Below are positions 8,585 through 15,741 of a stretch of 64,000 bases of DNA, in pieces. Position numbers and translations under genes: made by a program. This stretch comes from JAHEEL01 sp963836085. Lineage in GTDB: Bacteria > Actinomycetota > Acidimicrobiia > Spongiisociales > UBA5794. The stretch lies in contig CAWIHT010000015.1 in NCBI GenBank assembly GCA_963836085.1, positions 1-64,000 of the forward strand, written 5' to 3'. Under the pieces are notes generated by a model that saw only the letters and a list, made by a program, of their open reading frames with translations, was not told where the DNA came from and did no database searches. Positions within the stretch are counted from its first letter, which is position 1, and each line of letters opens with the position of its first letter.

Positions 8585-9374
8585 GGGCGAGGCCGAATTG
8601 GTGTCGAACGGCCTGGGGGAACGGATGGGTGTCGAGCGTCAAGAACCGGGCGCTGTGCAATCCGCGGCCGACGGTGACGCGGTCGCCGGGTTGGACGATG
8701 GCAATCTCGTGTCCATCGACGTTGACACGCGCCGGCCGGTCGATCTCGACCGAGATGCCGATCTCTGCATCGGGTGAGAGCACGAGCGAACGGGAGAGCA
8801 GGCTGTGTGGAGCGATAGGGGTCAACACCAGTGCCTCGACCTCGGGATCGACCACGGGTCCGCCTGCCGAGAGCGAGTACGCCGTTGATCCGATGGGCGT
8901 CGCGACGATGAGTCCGTCCGTGCGGTAGTCGGCAAACCGGTGTCCGTTGATGGCGACACCAACCTCGATGATCCGCTCGCTCACGACTTTCTCGACGACC
9001 ACGTCGTTGATGCCGGAAGCCTCGAACCCGGATCCGCGCACGGCGACCGTCATAGCGGTGAAGACCCTAAGCCTGCCTCCCGCCAGCGCGTCGGCAAACG
9101 CATCAATCTCATCGATGGCAAACTCCGCGAGGTATCCGACCCGCCCAACGTTGATTCCGGCGACCGGGATCTCATCCTGGAGAGCCAGGCCGGCGGCACG
9201 CAACACCGTTCCATCCCCACCAACGCCAACCACGGCATCGATGCGGTCTGGCAACGCGTCTCCATCGACGTTGACGGCTTCGACGCCTCGCTGCGAGCAT
9301 GCCGCAGCCAACGACGCGGCGGCATCTGCGGCGCGAGGCTTGGTGTCATGCACGACCAGGGCGATGCGGTTCAC
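8577..9374 (-). CDS. nadK: NAD kinase
   Basis: Phosphorylates NAD to NADP. 265 aa. The catalytic GGDGT motif is at 52-56 and the NAD-binding stretch GSTAYSLSAGGPVVDP lies near the middle. The GTG start overlaps the tlyA stop (GTGA) and the 3' end overlaps recN, so the three genes are translationally coupled. Length and motifs are standard for bacterial ATP/polyphosphate NAD kinases. Confidence 0.95.
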   Translation of the reverse strand: MNRIALVVHDTKPRAADAAASLAAACSQRGVEAVNVDGDALPDRIDAVVGVGGDGTVLRAAGLALQDEIPVAGINVGRVGYLAEFAIDEIDAFADALAGGRLRVFTAMTVAVRGSGFEASGINDVVVEKVVSERIIEVGVAINGHRFADYRTDGLIVATPIGSTAYSLSAGGPVVDPEVEALVLTPIAPHSLLSRSLVLSPDAEIGISVEIDRPARVNVDGHEIAIVQPGDRVTVGRGLHSARFLTLDTHPFPQAVRHQFGLAHA

Positions 9375-10162
9375 GTCTGATGCTCCTCAAGTGCGATGGT
9401 CCGTACGGTACCGGCATCGACGGTGCGTTCGGCGCTCCTGCCGTGGATGAGGAACTCCCGGTTGCCCTCGGTGCCCTTGATCGACGAGCCGACCAGGCCG
9501 ACGGTCCCCACGCCCGCAGCGTTGAGGGCGGCGACGGCATGCTCGATCGCCTGTGCATGGACTTCCGGGTCTCGCACGATGCCTCCCTTGCCAACTTGCC
9601 CCCTGCCCGCCTCGAACTGAGGCTTCACGAGGAGGACCCAGTCCGTGTCGGCAGATCCGAGGGCGCTGATCTGAGGTGCGACGAGAGCCAGGGATATGAA
9701 CGAGAGGTCAGCGACCACGAGATCGAACGGGGCGCCAAGACCAACCGGATCGGCGTGCCGAATGTTGGTTCGTTCGATGACCGCGACGCGATCGTCGCCC
9801 CGAATACGGTTGTGGAGCTGGCCGTAGCCAACGTCGAGGGCGACCACGCCGGTTGCGCCGCGCTGCAGGAGACAGTCGGTGAACCCACCGGTCGACGCAC
9901 CGACGTCGATGGCGCTACGCCCCTCGATCGGAATCTCGAACGTCTCGATCGCTCCATCCAGCTTCGCCCCTGCGCGGCTGACGAACCGGGCCGGAGGACC
10001 CTCGATCGACAGCGGGTCCGCTGCAGCCACCAGGGTCGAAGGTTTCGGGTCGGGGTTGCCACGTACCCGCACTCGCCCCTCGTCGATGACGCGCCGGGCT
10101 TCGGTGCGCGACGACACCAGCTTGCGGCGCACCAGTTCGGCATCGAGGCGTCGCCTGGTCAG
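9371..10162 (-). CDS. tlyA: TlyA-family rRNA 2'-O-methyltransferase; CTG start likely
   Basis: In mycobacteria TlyA 2'-O-methylates 16S and 23S rRNA and acts with capreomycin; a haemolysin role has also been claimed. Layout: N-terminal S4 domain (about 4-65) and an FtsJ-like methyltransferase domain with the SAM motif DVGASTGGFTDCLL and the motif LLVKPQFEAG. A GTG at 10132 would remove the first S4 helix (TRRRLDAELVR). The CTG at 10160-10162 restores it, sits 9 bases after GGAG, and overlaps the upstream stop as CTGA, so I place the start there (263 aa). Function is firm; the start codon is inferred. Confidence 0.9.
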   Translation of the reverse strand: MTRRRLDAELVRRKLVSSRTEARRVIDEGRVRVRGNPDPKPSTLVAAADPLSIEGPPARFVSRAGAKLDGAIETFEIPIEGRSAIDVGASTGGFTDCLLQRGATGVVALDVGYGQLHNRIRGDDRVAVIERTNIRHADPVGLGAPFDLVVADLSFISLALVAPQISALGSADTDWVLLVKPQFEAGRGQVGKGGIVRDPEVHAQAIEHAVAALNAAGVGTVGLVGSSIKGTEGNREFLIHGRSAERTVDAGTVRTIALEEHQT

Positions 10163-10329
10163 GGTGTAACGCTCCGGTCGGTGCCGTCAATGTCGTCGAG
10201 GGCGCCCCCGAGGCGCGCGGCGATCTCTTCGGCTGCCGCTGGCGCATCCGCGGCGTCGATTGATTCCAGCTTCGCCTCGAGTTCGTCGAGGTCGTCCGGT
10301 TGCGCCGGGACGTTCTGGTCTTGTGTCAT
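10159..10329 (-). CDS. Small acidic hypothetical protein, 56 aa
   Basis: A 56-aa acidic, helix-prone protein (LDELEAKLESIDAADA, AAAEEIAARLGGALDDID) with no recognised domain. The ATG at 10329 follows a GGGGGA stretch. It lies between the HAD phosphatase gene (7-base gap) and tlyA (CTGA overlap), so it is probably a real operon member. Small acidic proteins occur at this spot upstream of tlyA in other actinobacteria, but I cannot name a function. Confidence 0.6.
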   Translation of the reverse strand: MTQDQNVPAQPDDLDELEAKLESIDAADAPAAAEEIAARLGGALDDIDGTDRSVTP

Positions 10330-10336
10330 GGTCTCA

Positions 10337-11149
10337 TTATCCCCCTGCTGGCGAGTTCCCGGCGGACACGAGGCCCTGGAGTTCCGCAATCGAACCAAGC
10401 GTATGGTCTGGACGGAGTTCAGGGACGAGGTCCTCCACGACCCCGGTCACGCCCGTGAGCACGAGGATCTTCCCCCATCCGGCCCGTGCCGCCAATGCCA
10501 GATCCGTGCCGGGGCGGTCGCCGACCATCCACACGTCGGCGTTCACAATCTTGCGCTCGATCAGAGCGCGCATGGGCGCGTTGGGCTTCCCGCATACCGT
10601 CGGAGTGACCCCGGTTGATCGTTCAACCGCAGCGACAATCGCACCGCACCCGGGATACTGGCCGTCCGGCATCGGGTATGTGGCGTCGTCGTTCGTCGCG
10701 ACGAACCTGGCCCCTCGTCGCACAGCCAGCACCGCTCCGGCGAGCCGGTCGTACGAAAGGCCCCGGTCGAGGCCGACCACCAGTGCCGTTGCGGTCGCGT
10801 GGTCGGATGTCACGGCGATCCCCGCAGCTTCAAGCGTTCGTTCCAGGCCGTCCGAACCCAGCACGAGGCACGTCTCGCCATCGTTGCGGAGCAACTCCGC
10901 TGCCGCGACGCCCGATGTGACGACGGCTTCCGGGAGGGCTTCAAAGCCGGTGCGGTTCCGGATGTTCTCGACCACCGAGGCAACATCTCGCGAGGAGTTG
11001 TTGGTCGCGAACAGGACTTGGTGGCCGGCTCGCTCCAAATACTCCAGCGTCTCGCCGGCTCCCGGGACCCCGATGTGGTCGACGTAGACGACGCCGTCGA
11101 GATCGAACACGAACGTCTTGGATCGGCCGTCAGCCAGGTCTCCGCTCAT
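10337..11149 (-). CDS. HAD-superfamily hydrolase, subfamily IIA (NagD-like phosphatase)
   Basis: 270 aa. Begins the HAD fold with FVFDLDGVVYVD (catalytic Asp pair), then FATNNSS (motif II), a C2-type cap domain, and late motifs GKPNAPM (Lys) and VGDRPGTDLALAARAGW (acidic motif IV). This is the p-nitrophenyl phosphatase/NagD/glycerol-phosphate phosphatase group, found next to tlyA in mycobacteria. The physiological substrate is unknown. The ATG overlaps the GNAT gene stop (ATGA). Confidence 0.88.
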   Translation of the reverse strand: MSGDLADGRSKTFVFDLDGVVYVDHIGVPGAGETLEYLERAGHQVLFATNNSSRDVASVVENIRNRTGFEALPEAVVTSGVAAAELLRNDGETCLVLGSDGLERTLEAAGIAVTSDHATATALVVGLDRGLSYDRLAGAVLAVRRGARFVATNDDATYPMPDGQYPGCGAIVAAVERSTGVTPTVCGKPNAPMRALIERKIVNADVWMVGDRPGTDLALAARAGWGKILVLTGVTGVVEDLVPELRPDHTLGSIAELQGLVSAGNSPAGG

Positions 11150-11670
11150 GCTCCACGATCCTCGGACGGCGCCTCGATGACGGAGTCGCCTCGATGCATG
11201 GTGATGGATCGTGCCTTGAACCCATTCGACTCGAAGAAGTTCTTCGCCATCCGATGCCCGGGACTCACGCGGGCGTCGAACAGGTCGATGCCGCGGTCGA
11301 CCAACTCCGCCATCGCTCGTTCGAGCATCGCGGCTCCGACTCCGACGCCGCGGGCTTCGTCTGCGGTGAAGATCAGTTCCACAACACCGATCCGGCGGTC
11401 CGAAACCGGCTCGAGTAGGGGTACCTCGACCGCGACTAGGAATCCGAGGGGGATGCCGTCGATCTCACCGACGACAACGATGGCGTCGGATCGCTGCATC
11501 ATGGTGAGCAGTGCGTCGTCGACCGGTGCCGGCAGACCATCTGCGTACGGCCAGATCGCCCGAATCACCCGTTGCTCATCGGCGAGGTCGCGATACATGC
11601 GAACGAGTTCGAGCAGGTCGTCTGGGCCGGCGTTCCGCGCGGTCACGACCATGAAGGGAGCGGGCGTCAT
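11146..11670 (-). CDS. GNAT-family N-acetyltransferase
   Basis: 174 aa. The acetyl-CoA binding motif A is visible as ELIFTADEARGVGVGAAML, and the C-terminal NFFESNGFKARSITMHRG matches the final beta-alpha-beta of GNAT folds. The substrate cannot be predicted. I chose the ATG at 11670; the next ATG (11652) would still contain the whole domain, and neither has a convincing ribosome-binding site. Coupled to the HAD gene downstream. Confidence 0.8.
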   Translation of the reverse strand: MTPAPFMVVTARNAGPDDLLELVRMYRDLADEQRVIRAIWPYADGLPAPVDDALLTMMQRSDAIVVVGEIDGIPLGFLVAVEVPLLEPVSDRRIGVVELIFTADEARGVGVGAAMLERAMAELVDRGIDLFDARVSPGHRMAKNFFESNGFKARSITMHRGDSVIEAPSEDRGA

Positions 11671-11712
11671 GACGTCATCATGCCGTGACCCGCGTCCAAA
11701 TGACAAGGACAG

Positions 11713-12477
11713 CTAGCGTTTCACCCGCCGCTGCCAGCCCCACCGAGTGACGAGGCGCATCGCTTCGATCGCGATGGCCGTCGACATCTTCGACGTGCCG
11801 GCTTCGCGTTCCTTGAACTGGATCGGAACTTCAGTGATGCGGAATCCCGCTTCTTCGGCCCGGCGGGCCATCTCCACCTGGAACGCGTATCCCGATGCAT
11901 CGCACGATGCCGGATCGAGCAACCGGACTGCCTCGCTGCGGAATGCTCGGAAGCCTGCAGTCGAATCCTTGACGTCGATGCCGAGCATCAAGGCGGCGTA
12001 GCGATTCCCACCCTTCGAGATCGCTCGGCGGTGCCATGGCCATCCTTCGGTACCCCCGCCCGGCACATATCGGCTCCCGATGGCGAGATCGGCACCGGCA
12101 TCGACCGCTTCGACAAGGCGCGGCAGGTCGGTCGGATCGTGGGAGAAGTCGGCGTCCATCTCGCAGAATACCGTCGCGTTCAGATCGGCCGCCGCTGCAA
12201 AACCGGCGGCGTAGGCCTGACCGAGGCCTGCCTTCTCCGACCGGTGGAGCACCGACACACCGTCATCATCCGAAGCGAGGCGATCTGCGATCGTGCCGGT
12301 TCCGTCGGGGGATCCATCATCCACAATGAGAACGCGGAAGCCCTGGGAGCGAACGGCAGCCACAATAGCTTCGATGTTCTCCGCCTCGTTGTAGGTCGGT
12401 ATGACGACCATGACGTCCGCCGGCCGGGTCGTGGCCGCCGGACGACAGAGCGGGTCAAGTATCGATTGCCGTTCCAT
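11713..12477 (-). CDS. Family 2 glycosyltransferase, polyprenol-phosphate mannosyltransferase-like
   Basis: 254 aa. GT-A fold with IPTYNEAENIEAIV at the N-terminus, VDDGSPDGTG and the metal-binding EMDADFSHDP, all typical of dolichol/polyprenol-phosphate mannose synthases (Ppm1/DPM1). No membrane domain is attached. Such enzymes make the lipid-linked mannose used by GT-C membrane glycosyltransferases; two candidate users occur at 52-59 kb. The start at 12477 gives the domain plus a 20-residue leader; the ATG at 12411 is an alternative. Confidence 0.85.
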   Translation of the reverse strand: MERQSILDPLCRPAATTRPADVMVVIPTYNEAENIEAIVAAVRSQGFRVLIVDDGSPDGTGTIADRLASDDDGVSVLHRSEKAGLGQAYAAGFAAAADLNATVFCEMDADFSHDPTDLPRLVEAVDAGADLAIGSRYVPGGGTEGWPWHRRAISKGGNRYAALMLGIDVKDSTAGFRAFRSEAVRLLDPASCDASGYAFQVEMARRAEEAGFRITEVPIQFKEREAGTSKMSTAIAIEAMRLVTRWGWQRRVKR

Positions 12478-12555
12478 GAAGGAACCATCGGAAGAATTGG
12501 GACGCGCCTTGATGCCGTTCGCGACGGGAACCGCGCAAACTGCCACAACACCGGC

Positions 12556-12978
12556 TCAGCTCGCGCAATCCCTGCAGATCTTCTTGCGGGGGTTTGCGAG
12601 TTGGACGCTCTTGAGGACGAGGAAGCAACTGGAGCAGACGAATTCACCCTCGGTCGCCTCGACGACACCCTGCTGGTCCATCGCCAACTCGGCACGTCGT
12701 ATGGCACGCATTTCGGCGGCCTCGTCGACGACCAGCGTCTCGGTCGTCTCGTCTTCCGTCAGCATCTCGAGCTCTTCGGCTTCGAGTTCGTCGAACGCCT
12801 CGTCCCCGTCTTCGTCCTCGTCGTCGCTGTCCGAGTCGTCTGAATCGATCGCATCGACGTCGTCATCCACCTCGACAACCTCGAGCGGGTCGTCGACCAG
12901 ATCGTCATCCAGGATCTCGTCATCGGGATCCGGTATCTCTTCGACTGCGTCGTCATCGACGATTTCTTCGGTGGCCAT
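12556..12978 (-). CDS. DUF4193 protein with acidic N-terminus and CxxC pairs
   Basis: 140 aa. The first 90 residues are strongly acidic (long Asp/Glu runs, for example DSDDSDSDDEDEDGDEA); the C-terminal 50 carry two CxxC pairs (CSSC and CRDC, 18 residues between), which fits a zinc-binding knuckle. Recognised as the actinobacterial DUF4193 family; function unknown. The ATG at 12978 is well supported by AGGAGG 8 bases upstream. The acidic part is longer than I would expect for the family, an impression rather than a measurement. Confidence 0.85.
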   Translation of the reverse strand: MATEEIVDDDAVEEIPDPDDEILDDDLVDDPLEVVEVDDDVDAIDSDDSDSDDEDEDGDEAFDELEAEELEMLTEDETTETLVVDEAAEMRAIRRAELAMDQQGVVEATEGEFVCSSCFLVLKSVQLANPRKKICRDCAS

Positions 12979-13421
12979 GGGTACAACCTCCTGCGGCCGG
13001 GGAGCATACACACCCATCCGCCTTCCGGCGACAGATTCCCATGTCGGTCCCGGTCGTGGCCTCCGCCGTCGCAGGCGAACGCACCGACCCCCATTCCGCG
13101 TTCGTCAATCCGTTGGGGATTCTGGACGCGCGATGGGGGCCGCACCTCCAACCCGCATGTTCAGCGCGAGACGAGGAAGCCCCCGGACGGCACGACCTTC
13201 TGCGGCCCGGACAGATCACCACCGAAGCAGACGGCGACGTACTCTCGCACAACGCGCCGCCGATGGACTACGCACAAGAGTGGAGTCGTCATTCGTCCTA
13301 TGTCTGCGAACCCTCCCCGGTTGAAGCAGCGGCCATTCCGAACCGAGACGCTGAAATCGGCGTTGCGCCCACTCGTCGGAGTGTTCTTCCGCTCCAGGTA
13401 TTCCTCCCCTTCGGTCCGATT

Positions 13422-13462
13422 CCTCTCCTTCGGGGGGAGGTGGTGCCTGCCCTGCGGGCGGG
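13422..13462. repeat. Double GC-rich hairpin upstream of DUF222/HNH gene
   Basis: Stem 1: CCTCTCC (13422-13428) pairs with GGGGAGG (13434-13440) around a TTCGG loop. Stem 2: CCTGCCC (13446-13452) pairs with GGGCGGG (13456-13462) around TGC; each has one G-U pair. It looks like an extragenic palindromic element; whether it is repeated elsewhere in the genome cannot be seen here. Confidence 0.5.
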
Positions 13463-13565
13463 TGGCGGAGGGGGTCTTTCGCTCTCCTGGCTTGGCGGCC
13501 AAAGAATCCGCAGGATTCCTTGGGATTCTTGGTGCCTGGCGTCGGTTTCTGTCACACATGGTCGA

Positions 13566-13571
13566 TAGGTT
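13566..13571 (+). promoter_or_regulatory. Candidate -10 box (TAGGTT), DUF222/HNH gene
   Basis: TAGGTT ends exactly 6 bases before the ATG at 13578 and no Shine-Dalgarno intervenes, the spacing expected for leaderless transcription. Confidence 0.35.
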
Positions 13572-13577
13572 GTCGGT

Positions 13578-14812
13578 ATGGATACGAAGAGTTCCACCAC
13601 CGTGGCCCTCGAGCAGAAGCTGCTCGATGATGAGGCTGTGATCGCCCGGGCCCGTGGCCGGCAGATGACGGTCTTGCGTGAGTTGGACCGGCGTCAGGTC
13701 GCAACACGTGACGGGCATCGGTCCCTCCAAGAATGGGCGGCCGGCCGGATGGACGTCGCCTCCGAGACCGCACGCGTCCTCGTCATCCACCGCCCGGCGC
13801 CTCCAAGACCTCCCCGACATCGACGAAGCGGTGACAACTGGTGTGATCGGTTTCGACCGCGCCGTCGCGGTGTCGCGTCTCGCGGGCCGCGACAACGCCC
13901 TCGACCTGTTCGAGCGAGGCGGCCGGGTATGACATCGACGGGATCCGGGCCCTGACGGCGAAACGGCGCAGGATGACACGTCTCGACGAGATCCGATCGT
14001 TCGAACAACGCTACGTGTCGATCCAACCGAACCTCGACGAATCAGCATGGCGTCTATCCGGACAGTTGCCCGGCTTCGCGGGCCGCACCGTCGTCGAAGC
14101 TCTCGAGACCCGGGGCGACAGCTTCCCCTACGGGTCGAGTGTCACACCGTCACGCACGACGCGCAACGCCGACGCGTTGTGGTCGATCAGCCACGACGCC
14201 GTCAGTGGTGGTGACGGCGCCACCGTTGACGCCTCATCACCGGTGCTGACGGTGTTCGTCGACGCCACCGAAGCCGCAGCAACCAACGCAACCACCGGTA
14301 TCACATTCGAAGCCGGACCGCGGGTCGGAGCGAACGCCGTCGAAGCAATCCTCTGTAGCGGCATCGTTGAAGTCACCGCACGCACCACAGACGGGCAACC
14401 CCTCGCCCTCGGACGCCGCACCCGGGTCATCCCACCCCGCCTCCGACGCTTCATCCTGCACCGCGACGCCACACGATGCACCATCTCCGGCTGCACCAGC
14501 CGATACCGCCTGCAGATCCACCACATGATTCCGTGGTCCCACAACGGCCGGACCGACCCCGACAACCTCACCACCCTGTGCTGGTTCCACCACCACGTCG
14601 TGATCCACGGCCACGGCCACCGCATCGACCCCAAATCCCCACCCCAACGAAGACGACTCCTCAACCCAAGAATCCACGCACCACCCCACCCGGCCACACG
14701 GGAGAGTCGCGTAGACCCGTCTTCGCCTCTCCCACGCCGTGGGAGAGGCGCGAGCACCGGCCGCCACACCGGAGCGCAGTGGAGAGGACTCTGGGAGCAT
14801 GCATCGCGATGA
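13578..14812 (+). pseudogene. DUF222/HNH endonuclease gene (REP13E12 type), two frameshifts
   Basis: A DUF222 N-terminal region followed by an HNH nuclease domain (CTISGC, LQIHHMIPWSHNGRTD, LTTLCWFHHH), the 13E12-repeat family found in many copies in actinobacteria. Reading is open from 13578 to about 13785, then continues in the next frame (TARRLQDLPDIDEAV) to a TGA near 13930, then in the third frame (GYDIDGIRALTAK) to the stop at 14812. Deleting one A near 13785 and one G near 13918 restores a continuous 410-aa protein. Either a real pseudogene or two base-insertion sequence errors. The last ~40 residues run into a hairpin repeat and are probably not domain sequence. Confidence 0.8.
14724..14750. 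repeat. Perfect 11-bp inverted repeat near the end of the HNH gene
   Basis: CGCCTCTCCCA (14724-14734) and TGGGAGAGGCG (14740-14750) form a perfect stem around a 5-base loop, inside the last codons of the HNH frame. There is no T tract. It could be a terminator-like element or one copy of a dispersed palindrome. Confidence 0.55.
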
Positions 14813-14856
14813 GACCTGGCCAAGTCTTCGACTGGCGACTGGCGACTGCGGCCAAC

Positions 14857-15741
14857 CTAGATCTTGAAGTTCAGCATCCCCTGAAGCACCGACGCCGTGA
14901 ACGATCCGGTGCCGAAGATCTCGCCGTCGGCTTCGACCATCCAGCGCTCGGGGATGTTGGCCCTGACACGTCCGCCGGTCGTTCGTCGGACGGCGGGATG
15001 GGTGAGGTGAGTCCCGCGCACGACCCGTCGGATCACGACCGGGGCATGCCTGCGTGGGCCGGAGAACACCTGCACGTCGAACAGGCCGTCCATGGTTGCG
15101 GCCCGCGGGGCGACGTTCATCCCCCCACCAAAGAACTGGCCGTTCGCGACGACGACGTTCCAGGCAGCGGCCGATATGGTCCGCCCGTCGCTGTCGACCT
15201 CCACCGGGGCGGGCTTGGTCCTCGCGAGCGCCGTCCAGAAGCCCGCAAGGTACCGCCGGGATCCCAACCAATCTGGCAGGTGTCCCGCATCGACAACAGT
15301 CCGAGCGGCGAGTCCGGCATTCGCGGCGTTCAGGAAGTAGCGCTCACCGAAGGAGCCCTCCAGCAGCCCTACGTCGACCGGATACTGCTCTCCGTCTACA
15401 AAGTGGTCCGCTCCCCCATCGAGATTGTTGGGTATCGCGAACGTGCGGACGAAGTCGCTGCCGGATCCTGCGGGCAGGATGCCAAGGGTTGGCGGCTCGG
15501 TCCATGGTTCGGCAAGCAATCCGTTCAGGACGAGATTCGCGGTGCCGTCCCCACCGACGGCTCCGAACTGCCGGTAGCCCTCGGCCCGCCCCTCGCTGAT
15601 GAGGCCCGCGATCGTGTCGGCGGAAGCCGACGTCCGGATCTCAAACGAGATGCCCCGTTTCCGCAGCGCTGCCTCGACCTGTCGGGTGAGGTCTCGCCCA
15701 CGACCGGCGGACGGATTCACGACAACCCACCAACCGTTCAT
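14857..15741 (-). CDS. Diacylglycerol/lipid kinase family protein (YegS/DgkB-like)
   Basis: 294 aa, typical length. The N-terminus VVVNPSAGRGR and the nucleotide-binding GAVGGDGTANLVLNGL with LPAGSGSDFVRTF match the DAGK catalytic domain; the C-terminal half is the beta-sandwich domain ending NIPERWMVEADGE. Likely phosphorylates diacylglycerol or a related lipid; the exact lipid is unknown. Its ATG overlaps the helY stop (ATGA), so it is the distal gene of the helY transcript. Confidence 0.88.
   Translation of the reverse strand: MNGWWVVVNPSAGRGRDLTRQVEAALRKRGISFEIRTSASADTIAGLISEGRAEGYRQFGAVGGDGTANLVLNGLLAEPWTEPPTLGILPAGSGSDFVRTFAIPNNLDGGADHFVDGEQYPVDVGLLEGSFGERYFLNAANAGLAARTVVDAGHLPDWLGSRRYLAGFWTALARTKPAPVEVDSDGRTISAAAWNVVVANGQFFGGGMNVAPRAATMDGLFDVQVFSGPRRHAPVVIRRVVRGTHLTHPAVRRTTGGRVRANIPERWMVEADGEIFGTGSFTASVLQGMLNFKI

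Larger units (their letters stand above)
12979..13577. other. 599-bp intergenic stretch with hairpins
   Basis: Holds no convincing gene. A TATGCT box (minus strand, 13003-13008) may be the -10 of the DUF4193 gene. A 43-codon minus-strand frame at 13161-13292 has a plausible ATG but no domain or strong ribosome-binding site. Positions 13422-13462 contain two adjacent GC-rich hairpins, and 13499-13530 an ATTC/GAAT-rich imperfect inverted repeat. A TAGGTT box lies 6 bases before the DUF222 ATG. Confidence 0.5.

Noticed and set aside
13161..13292. 43-codon minus-strand frame
   Set aside because: Plausible ATG but no strong ribosome-binding site and no recognised family; not enough to call a gene.
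13041..13568. 175-codon plus-strand open frame in the intergenic region
   Set aside because: Runs through the hairpin element, has no ribosome-binding site or domain, and overlaps no conserved sequence.
14829..14847. Short tandem repeat of ACTGGCG
   Set aside because: Only about two and a half copies; too short to mean anything.
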